In this document: positions 26,501 through 32,188 of the stretch, piece after piece
How the letters are laid out: each line of letters opens with the position of its first letter
Position numbering within the stretch: the stretch's first letter is position 1
Assembly (NCBI GenBank): GCA_963977415.1
Contig: CAXBOS010000002.1
Coordinates: 62,001 to 126,000, forward strand
From: Croceimicrobium sp963977415
Lineage (GTDB): Bacteria > Bacteroidota > Bacteroidia > Flavobacteriales > Schleiferiaceae
Length of the DNA stretch: 64,000 bases
Direction: 5' to 3'
Position numbers and translations under genes: made by a program
Notes under the pieces: model-generated
What the model was told of the DNA's origin: nothing
What the model saw: only the letters and a program-made list of their open reading frames with translations
Databases searched by the model: none

Positions 26501-27244
26501 TTAAAAAATACCGATAGCTAGACTGTCTTTTAACTGCTGAGCAAGAGTAAAGTCTTGTAAGTCAGTTGGGTCGCTAATGATATCTTGGATTAAGTTGAAA
26601 TTAAGCTTGTTTAAAACCGGTTGTAGATCGGCAAGAAGAACTATTGTAATTCGCTGATTATTATCAATACTAAAGCTTCTTAAATCAGTATTCATCGTAT
26701 CGGCTAAAAGATAGGTGCCCAGCGTATATTCTACCGGAATTAAAACAGTATCAGGCAGTTTTGAGGGATCGAAAATTCTACCTTTTATTTTGAAAAAGTC
26801 TAAGCCAAAAATATCTTCTCTAACCATAGAGGGAGCAATTTTTTGAACTTCCTGACGATATTTCAGAGCATTGAGGGAATCAGCGCCTAGAAAGATATTA
26901 TAGCTTCCATAATAGCCACCAGCGGGTAACAAACCATTTAGCTTTTCACTATTACCGCGGGTTAGGTAGATGAAATTAGGCGCCGTATCAATTGTTTGCC
27001 TAAGGTTTTCGTCGTAAAAATTAACGTCGGTAATTAAAAGCGAAACTGAATCAATCATAAAGTTGATTCCTAATTCATTTTGATAGATAGAATCATAGTC
27101 CAAACCCTCTTCGCCATAATAGGGCACAAAGCTCCAAAAAAGGTTATCTGTTGGCGGTGGAGGATTATCTACCAATAGATCTTTTTCTTGGCAGCTGCTT
27201 AGTAAAAAAAGGCCGCAGCAAATGGCTAAAAGTGATTGGCGCAT
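26501..27244 (-). CDS. lipoprotein, divergent MbnP-like
   Basis: A 247-residue lipoprotein with lipobox LLSSC (Cys18). Its mature part follows the same order as the downstream MbnP-like protein: an early LGINFMIDSVSLLITDVNFYD strand pair, then LPAGGYYGSYNIFLGADSLNAL where MbnP has its GxYxxFGxxD stretch, then a hydrophobic late strand. The sequence similarity is weak, so membership in the family is inference from pattern. It is first of the two-gene unit. Upstream, TAACATTG is a one-mismatch -7 element. Confidence 0.62.
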   Translation of the reverse strand: MRQSLLAICCGLFLLSSCQEKDLLVDNPPPPTDNLFWSFVPYYGEEGLDYDSIYQNELGINFMIDSVSLLITDVNFYDENLRQTIDTAPNFIYLTRGNSEKLNGLLPAGGYYGSYNIFLGADSLNALKYRQEVQKIAPSMVREDIFGLDFFKIKGRIFDPSKLPDTVLIPVEYTLGTYLLADTMNTDLRSFSIDNNQRITIVLLADLQPVLNKLNFNLIQDIISDPTDLQDFTLAQQLKDSLAIGIF

Positions 27245-27294
27245 ATGGTTTTAAATTATTGTCAATGTTATATTAGTAAAACGTAAAAATCATT

Positions 27295-28071
27295 CTAAGC
27301 GTTGGATAATTCGCTTACTTCATCAATCTTTTTCATAGTATTGTAATCTTCGCTCTGCTCAATACTATCCATTATTTGGTCTAGGATTTCGGACGAGTCT
27401 TTTTCGAAGTCTATTTCTAAGGGATCCTTAAAACGAATGCTAAGGTTAACCCCTTTCTTTTTTAGGAGTAGGCCCTTTTTATCGAAGGCACGACGAAAAC
27501 CATCAACCACAACGGGAATAACGATCGGTTTGGTTTCTTTAATAATATGAGCTGTTCCTTTTCTTCCGTTCACAAAGGGAGTAGTGGTTCCTTGTGGGAA
27601 AGTAATTACCCAGCCATTTTCTAAAGCGGTAAATATTTTTTGGATATCGCGGGGATCAACACCTCGGTCGACATTTTTACCTGCTGAGCGCCAGGTTCGT
27701 TTGATAGATACACTGCCAACATTAGCGAAGAGCTTGGGCAATAGTCCGGCAGACATGGTTTCTAATGCTGCAATAAAAAAGATATTGAGCTTAGGGTTTA
27801 AAACAAAGAAAGGAAAATTGATGCGATCGTAAATACCCCATTTGGCACAGCAAAAAACTTGGTAAAGGCCTGTCACATCAGCAAAATAGGTTTGGTGATT
27901 ACTTACAAAAAGAACATTCTGCTTGCGTAGGCCTTTTAGTACATGACTACCTGAAACCTTCGTTTTGTTGGCAATATTAAAACGATAATAAGCGATACTC
28001 CCGAAAACGAATATTAGCAAACGTTTCAGCAGCAGCGAATTACCAAAAGAGTCTCTTAATTTTAGCTTCAT
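27295..28071 (-). CDS. PlsC-like 1-acylglycerol-3-phosphate acyltransferase
   Basis: A 258-residue acyltransferase that probably adds an acyl chain to lysophosphatidic acid or a related lipid at the inner membrane. The catalytic block reads SNHQTYFAD (His59, Asp65), spaced HX5D rather than the usual HX4D, and the substrate motif reads FPQGTTTPF rather than FPEGTRS. The ATG at 28071 is preferred over a TTG at 28092, because the latter overlaps a -7 element and the ATG is preceded by GAAGGAA. Both motif differences are in register with the family, so the enzyme is probably active. Confidence 0.85.
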   Translation of the reverse strand: MKLKLRDSFGNSLLLKRLLIFVFGSIAYYRFNIANKTKVSGSHVLKGLRKQNVLFVSNHQTYFADVTGLYQVFCCAKWGIYDRINFPFFVLNPKLNIFFIAALETMSAGLLPKLFANVGSVSIKRTWRSAGKNVDRGVDPRDIQKIFTALENGWVITFPQGTTTPFVNGRKGTAHIIKETKPIVIPVVVDGFRRAFDKKGLLLKKKGVNLSIRFKDPLEIDFEKDSSEILDQIMDSIEQSEDYNTMKKIDEVSELSNA

Positions 28072-28089
28072 TTTGTAGTTCCTTCGGCG

Positions 28090-28097
28090 CAAATATA
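28090..28097 (-). promoter_or_regulatory. -7 promoter element for the PlsC-like gene
   Basis: The minus strand reads TATATTTG, matching TAnnTTTG, 18 bases before the ATG at 28071. Confidence 0.5.
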
Positions 28098-28165
28098 AGC
28101 TTTGGAAAATTTCTAGAAAGTGCTATTAATTGCAATACTAGTTTAAAAGAGAGTAGGCGGGCCTA

Positions 28166-28266
28166 TACCCAAAGCAAAACCGCATTGGCAAAGTCCTTTC
28201 CAAGAGCGTTTTGCACGGCTTTAACCTCTCAATAACTTATTTTTTGGAAAGGTGAAATCTTGGGTA
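28166..28266. repeat. nested inverted repeats in the plsC-Nudix intergenic region
   Basis: The 208-base gap between the plsC promoter and the Nudix stop holds an outer pair TACCCAA (28166-28172) / TTGGGTA (28260-28266) and an inner pair CCTTTCCAA (28195-28203) / TTGGAAAGG (28244-28252). A competing hairpin pairs GCAAAAC (28174-28180) with GTTTTGC (28208-28214), extended inward by TTGG/CCAA. The two inner structures exclude each other or form a pseudoknot. No U-tract follows on either strand. It could be a structured 3' UTR, an sRNA or a protein-binding site. Confidence 0.45.
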
Positions 28267-28305
28267 AGACAGACCTTTTGCAAAGAGACAATGGCCCTCA
28301 TAGGC

Positions 28306-28953
28306 TTACTTTGTTACAATATATTTTAGCTCGGATATTATCATAGCTGTTGCTCCCCAAATTTTGAGATTGGAAATATGGAAAGCGGGAACTTTTACTT
28401 TTAGCCCAGAACCGTATGATATTTCGGTTTCACGAAGAGTGTCAAAGGCAAATAACTGATCTAAAGCAAGAGAATAGATTCCTGCCACTTCTTTTTCTTC
28501 TGGCACCTTATCTAAAACCTTATTAGTTATCGCAACAAATGGATAAACTAAAAAATTACTAGGTGGGATATAAATGGGACTTAAAGCTCCTAAAACTTGT
28601 AAATCACTACGGCTGATGCCAATCTCTTCTTCAGATTCCCTTAAGGCCGTGTCTAAAAAATCTACATCCTCTTTTTCGCGTTTTCCACCGGGGAAACTAA
28701 CCTGGCCGCTATGAGTACCGTTATAAGTAGTACGTAGGATTAGTACCACCTGCGGTTGGTTGTTATTGTTTTCAATTAAAACTAAAACGGCTGCTTTCTT
28801 AATCTGATCATGATTTAGAGCGCTAAAATCCGTGGCTTTACGATTGGGAGGGAGGGCGTTTTTATGAGCAATTTCACCTGGTAAAGGCTGCTTTAATTTA
28901 ATTCTTAAAGTCTGGCTGAACTCTTGGAACTGCAAATTTGTTGTTTTCAACAA
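28306..28953 (-). CDS. Nudix hydrolase, CoA-pyrophosphatase (NudL) type
   Basis: A 215-residue protein whose Nudix box (residues 89-112, from GGKREKE to RESEEEIGI) has the two-residue-longer spacing seen in the NudL/CoAse group, preceded by HSGQVSFPGG. Such enzymes cleave CoA and derivatives to 3',5'-ADP and phosphopantetheine. The start is TTG at 28953, with a second TTG directly after it; no ATG is available. OxyR is divergent with 77 bases between the starts. Confidence 0.88.
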   Translation of the reverse strand: MLKTTNLQFQEFSQTLRIKLKQPLPGEIAHKNALPPNRKATDFSALNHDQIKKAAVLVLIENNNNQPQVVLILRTTYNGTHSGQVSFPGGKREKEDVDFLDTALRESEEEIGISRSDLQVLGALSPIYIPPSNFLVYPFVAITNKVLDKVPEEKEVAGIYSLALDQLFAFDTLRETEISYGSGLKVKVPAFHISNLKIWGATAMIISELKYIVTK

Positions 28954-29002
28954 AAGTCTTATAAAAAAATGAATGGTCTAACATTGAATAGGTTTTTTAT
29001 AT

Positions 29003-29010
29003 TAAATTTG
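29003..29010 (+). promoter_or_regulatory. -7 promoter element for oxyR
   Basis: TAAATTTG matches TAnnTTTG, 20 bases before the ATG. A TTG at 28984-28986, 16 bases upstream, could serve as the -33 box. Confidence 0.5.
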
Positions 29011-29030
29011 AATATTATTAGAATCAATTT

Positions 29031-29972
29031 ATGACACTTACTCAACTAAGCTACCTTATAGCAGTAGATAACCATAGGCATTTTGCCAGAGCAGCAGAGT
29101 CCTGCTTCGTTACTCAGCCTACACTGAGTATGCAAATTCAGAAGTTAGAAGAGGAGCTGGGCGTTTTATTATTTGACCGCTCTAAGCATCCTGTTAGACC
29201 AACTTCTATTGGCGAAAAGCTCATTCAACAAGCCCGTACTATTTTAAACGAGGCGGAGCGGATGCAACAGATATTGCAAGAATCTAAAAATGTACTTGAG
29301 GGTCCTTTTAAATTAGGTATTATTCCGACCGTAACTTCTTCAATAGTGCCGCGCTTCTTACGTCAGTTCAATAAAAAGTTTCCGAAAATTCAATTACAGA
29401 TAATAGAACTAACTACGGAAATGATTTTAGAAAGACTGCAGAAAGACGACTTAGATGCGGCCATTTTAGCGACTCCTTTAGATGAGCGTTCGATAATAGA
29501 GAAACCTCTTTATTATGAGCCCTTTATGGCTTATATACCAGCCGATCACAAACTAGGTAAGGAGTCGTTTATTACTAATTCTGAGATTGATATTGATGAT
29601 GTACTTCTCTTAAATGAAGGCCATTGTTTTCGCAATAGCGTATTAAATCTTTGTAATTCAAGCCCTAACTTAAGCGCTAAAACGGTTGATTTAGCCTCAG
29701 GTAATTTTGACACACTTGTGAAATTGGCCAAGAAGGGCTATGGAATGACGCTACTGCCGTATTTGTACGCGATTGATATGTCGGCCGAAGAGCAAAGTTT
29801 TATTAAACCTATTGCCGATCCTAAACCAACACGGGAAATTAGTTTGGTTTATACTCGTGCAGAATTAAAAATCAAGGTGATTGAAGAATTGGCGCGCATT
29901 ATTAAAAATAGTGTCCCCGAGAAATTACTTACTGTATCAGATCAAGTTTTAAGTCCGGTGCATCAAGTGTGA
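29031..29972 (+). CDS. oxyR: LysR-family peroxide sensor OxyR
   Basis: A 313-residue LysR regulator with an N-terminal winged helix (about 1-60, LSYLIAVDNHRHFARAAE then QPTLSMQIQKLEEELG) and a substrate-binding-like domain. The redox cysteines fall at Cys199 and Cys208 in EGHCFRNSVLNLC, the same numbers as in E. coli OxyR, where peroxide forms a disulfide between them and activates antioxidant genes. No catalase or peroxiredoxin gene is adjacent. The divergent Nudix gene and the downstream Lon-domain gene are candidate targets only by position. Confidence 0.93.
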   Translation: MTLTQLSYLIAVDNHRHFARAAESCFVTQPTLSMQIQKLEEELGVLLFDRSKHPVRPTSIGEKLIQQARTILNEAERMQQILQESKNVLEGPFKLGIIPTVTSSIVPRFLRQFNKKFPKIQLQIIELTTEMILERLQKDDLDAAILATPLDERSIIEKPLYYEPFMAYIPADHKLGKESFITNSEIDIDDVLLLNEGHCFRNSVLNLCNSSPNLSAKTVDLASGNFDTLVKLAKKGYGMTLLPYLYAIDMSAEEQSFIKPIADPKPTREISLVYTRAELKIKVIEELARIIKNSVPEKLLTVSDQVLSPVHQV

Positions 29973-29995
29973 CAGATCAATAAGATAAAAGAACC

Positions 29996-30592
29996 ATGAA
30001 AAACCACCCGCTTTTTCCTCTCAAACTTTTTTTGCTCCCTGGCGAGTTTACGCAGCTTTATATTTTCGAAGAGCGCTATAAACAGCTTGTGCACGAGTGT
30101 TTTACCAAATCTAAAACTTTTGGAATCGCTTATTCAGGAAAGCTCAATTTGAAGAATTTGGGTTCTTTAGTTAAAATTGTAGAAATCACCAAGGAACATT
30201 CTAATGGGGAGTTAGATATCGTGGTTCAGTCGGTGGGAGTTTTTGTACTCGAACGCTTCTATTTTAAAGCGCCGGAAAAGTTATATCCAGCGGGGGATAT
30301 AAGTCTTATTGACACGCCTTTTTCTGAAGATCTAGTATCACCAGAGCTATTAAAGTTATACCGCGATTACTTTGCAGAGAAAGATCACCCAGATCCCGAG
30401 CTTTTGTGGCAACCGACCCTTCAGTTAGTAGATCTCTTAAAAGGTTTGTTTTTGAGTGATTTCGAGAAAATGGACTTGGTACAATTAGAAGACAAGGCTT
30501 CTTTAGAAGAGTATCTAAAAAATTATATTCGCTATTTACAACTGCTCGAAGATCAAGAAAAAAATGTTTACCAAAACATCTATCTCAACTAG
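29996..30592 (+). CDS. Lon-protease substrate-binding-domain protein
   Basis: A 198-residue protein made of the LON N-terminal domain alone: FPLKLFLLPGEFTQLYIFEERYKQLV near the start is the family signature, and the ATPase and protease domains of Lon are absent. Stand-alone versions are common in Bacteroidota; their function is unclear, perhaps in protein quality control. It begins 23 bases after oxyR, and its last 29 bases overlap the cyclophilin gene in another frame, so the two are probably coupled. Confidence 0.87.
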   Translation: MKNHPLFPLKLFLLPGEFTQLYIFEERYKQLVHECFTKSKTFGIAYSGKLNLKNLGSLVKIVEITKEHSNGELDIVVQSVGVFVLERFYFKAPEKLYPAGDISLIDTPFSEDLVSPELLKLYRDYFAEKDHPDPELLWQPTLQLVDLLKGLFLSDFEKMDLVQLEDKASLEEYLKNYIRYLQLLEDQEKNVYQNIYLN

Positions 30593-31349
30593 CACACTTA
30601 TTTTATTGGTTCTTTTTGCTTTCGCAGGATGCGATTCAAAAGTGACTGCCGATTCTAGTCAGGGGAACGATCAAGTAAAGAAAGAGGCTGAGAAGGAATC
30701 CAAGCAACAAGTTCCTTTAAATAAGGATAGCTATTTATCTTTTTTCAGCAATTTCCCGAAGGATCACCTAGAGGATACATTTGTGGTGCACAGTGAATTT
30801 GGTGAAATTGAAATTGTCCTTTTTAGCAATACGCCCTTGCATGCCGCCAACTTTGTTCACCTAGTTGAAAATGATTATTTTAATGGCACTTGGTTTCATC
30901 GTGTTAGTGCTAATCACGTTATTCAGGCGGGAAATAGTGATAATCCCCAAACCGTAAAAAAACGCAAGATCATTGGTGAATACCTTTTGCCTGCCGAAGC
31001 CTTAAACGAAAATCATCATTTTTATGGAGCAGTAGCCGCGGCACGTTCCTATAAAAACAATCCCGAAAAGCGATCCACCCCCTTTGAATTTTATATCAGC
31101 TTAGGGGAAAAATTTAGCTTAGCTCAACTAAACATTATAGAGGAGAAGTATAACTTAAGTTTAAGCCCTAAGCAGAAAGAAATCTATCAAAATTTAGGCG
31201 GAAGTCCCCACTTAGACGGGGAACATACCGTTTTTGGAAGAGTAATACGCGGTATGTCGGTAGTAGAAGAAATTAGTCGTCAAGAAACCGATAGTGGAGA
31301 GTGGCCATTGAAAAATATCCCGATTAAAGTTCGACTAAAAAGTAAATAG
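30564..31349 (+). CDS. cyclophilin-type peptidyl-prolyl isomerase lipoprotein
   Basis: A 261-residue lipoprotein with lipobox FAGC (Cys23), a lysine/glutamate-rich linker (about 30-50) and a cyclophilin domain from about 65. TPLHAANFVHLVENDYFNGTWFH near 90 and HTVFGRVIRGMSVVEEI near the end are family landmarks. It should catalyse proline isomerisation in the periplasm or at the outer membrane. It starts inside the Lon-domain gene (29-base overlap). A promoter for a separate small transcript follows directly. Confidence 0.9.
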   Translation: MFTKTSISTSTLILLVLFAFAGCDSKVTADSSQGNDQVKKEAEKESKQQVPLNKDSYLSFFSNFPKDHLEDTFVVHSEFGEIEIVLFSNTPLHAANFVHLVENDYFNGTWFHRVSANHVIQAGNSDNPQTVKKRKIIGEYLLPAEALNENHHFYGAVAAARSYKNNPEKRSTPFEFYISLGEKFSLAQLNIIEEKYNLSLSPKQKEIYQNLGGSPHLDGEHTVFGRVIRGMSVVEEISRQETDSGEWPLKNIPIKVRLKSK

Positions 31350-31372
31350 GTGTAAGGGCATCAAATTTTTAC

Positions 31373-31380
31373 TATATTTG
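31373..31380 (+). promoter_or_regulatory. -7 promoter element for the 29-codon ORF
   Basis: TATATTTG matches TAnnTTTG exactly and lies 7 bases before the ATG at 31388, so the transcript should begin at or just before the start codon. No convincing -33 box is seen. Confidence 0.55.
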
Positions 31381-31387
31381 ATTTATC

Positions 31388-31477
31388 ATGTTAGGACACA
31401 ATCATAATAATAATACTATGCGCAATTGGAACAAGTATCCAATGGCGGGGTATAATTTGTTATTATGGTTTAGCTAA
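31388..31477 (+). CDS. 29-residue leader-like peptide
   Basis: A short ORF of 29 codons that begins MLGHNHNNN and ends AGYNLLLWFS. Seven of 29 residues are Asn, two are His and two are Trp; the run CAC AAT CAT AAT AAT AAT occupies codons 4-9. A -7 element lies 7 bases upstream and a strong intrinsic terminator 18 bases downstream, giving a self-contained unit of about 145 bases. Bases CGGGGT at 31446-31451, inside codons 20-22, can pair with ACCCCG at 31501-31506, the left arm of the terminator. That arrangement resembles an attenuator leader, with the gene at 31553 as the possible target. It could also be an independent small protein gene. I do not know a named family. Confidence 0.55.
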   Translation: MLGHNHNNNTMRNWNKYPMAGYNLLLWFS

Positions 31478-31495
31478 TCTGTAAGGAACAATTAT

Positions 31496-31530
31496 AAAAA
31501 ACCCCGTTAGGAATCCTAGCGGGGTTTTTT
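31496..31530 (+). terminator. strong intrinsic terminator after the 29-codon ORF
   Basis: A ten-pair stem, CCCCGTTAGG (31502-31511) against CCTAGCGGGG (31515-31524), with one G-U wobble and a three-base loop, is flanked by six A and six T and so extends further by A-U pairs. It can work in both directions, but the only transcript ending here is the + strand one. Confidence 0.88.
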
Positions 31531-31552
31531 GTTTAGCATAAAACCTAGAAAT

Positions 31553-31918
31553 ATGAGTGCATTAATTAGTTTACTAGAAAAGCAGAAGAAAAGAGAATGG
31601 TATATAGCCTTTGACATTCCTGCCAAAGAAAAAAACGCCGAATGGTTAACGATGCGTATGATGGAAGATAGTGCTGCAGATTTTTGTGAAACCATGCAGG
31701 CTTTTTTACCTATCAATGCCAAATTGGTGCGTAATGAGGTGAAATTGACAAACTATAAATCGGCTAGCCCCTCCTCAAAAATGAAAATTAGAGCGCAAAT
31801 TTCTGCTACAAATAACCGTTCTTATGTGCTGCGCATGCATTGTCACGAACTAAATCACAAAGGGCAAATGAATAAAATCGCTCGCGCTGAGTACCATTAC
31901 ATTGAAAAGAGATTTTAG
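31553..31918 (+). CDS. hotdog-like small protein, possible thioesterase-fold
   Basis: A 121-residue protein. The order of an N-terminal amphipathic helix (DSAADFCETMQAFL), a LVRNEVKLTNYKSASPSSKMKIRAQI strand pair and a final strand IARAEYHYIEKRF resembles single hotdog-fold thioesterases such as the fluoroacetyl-CoA type. I see no definite catalytic residues, so this is a fold guess. The ATG at 31553 is used; the open frame further upstream overlaps the terminator. It may be expressed by readthrough of that terminator, since no -7 element is seen between the two. Confidence 0.6.
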   Translation: MSALISLLEKQKKREWYIAFDIPAKEKNAEWLTMRMMEDSAADFCETMQAFLPINAKLVRNEVKLTNYKSASPSSKMKIRAQISATNNRSYVLRMHCHELNHKGQMNKIARAEYHYIEKRF

Positions 31919-32035
31919 TCGCAGTAAAAACAAGGTCTTAATAGGTTTCCATTGGTCTAGTTTAAGAAGTCGCTATTTATCAATCGCGCAGTAACCTGAT
32001 TTTACAAACAATTCCTAATATTTTAGCGGGTATTT

Positions 32036-32043
32036 TAGCTTTG
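32036..32043 (+). promoter_or_regulatory. -7 element upstream of the hairpin/small ORF before the tricorn-like gene
   Basis: TAGCTTTG matches TAnnTTTG. The expected start of transcription is near 32050, giving a leader of about 30 bases to the 36-codon ORF or about 135 bases to the tricorn-like gene. Confidence 0.4.
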
Positions 32044-32077
32044 AATTGGTCAAAACTCGCTAAATTTATTGAAGGTC

Positions 32078-32188
32078 ATGGGCCAGCTAGTGAAACTAGC
32101 CGGCCTTTTCTGTTTTATGTATAAGCTAAATCATTATTTTCGTGCCTCTAACCCATTCTCTGCTCGATTTCAAATCAACATTTTATGA
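32078..32188 (+). CDS. 36-codon upstream ORF overlapping the tricorn-like start (tentative)
   Basis: An ATG at 32078 opens a frame of 36 codons whose TGA (32186-32188) overlaps the ATG of the tricorn-like gene as ATGA, the usual form of translational coupling. The peptide starts MGQLVKLAGLFCFMYKL and ends RFQINIL; it is short and partly hydrophobic with no recognised family. Codons 2-10 coincide with a terminator-like hairpin. The overlap could be chance. If real, it would be a leader peptide that couples translation or termination to the protease gene. Confidence 0.3.
   Translation: MGQLVKLAGLFCFMYKLNHYFRASNPFSARFQINIL
32081..32116 (+). terminator. terminator-like hairpin before the tricorn-like gene
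   Basis: GGCC-A-GCTAGT (32081-32091) pairs with ACTAGC-C-GGCC (32095-32105) with one A/C mismatch and a GAA loop; TTTTCTGTTTT follows. With the -7 element at 32036-32043 it could define an RNA of about 60 bases, end transcription from upstream, or act as a leader attenuator. Confidence 0.6.

Noticed and set aside
31400..31411. AAT repeat run as a microsatellite
   Set aside because: It is three to four codons within the 29-codon ORF and too short to be a slippage repeat.
31529..31552. Start of the hotdog-like gene inside the terminator T-run
   Set aside because: The ATG at 31553 is clear and the extension would lie in the terminator's U-tract.
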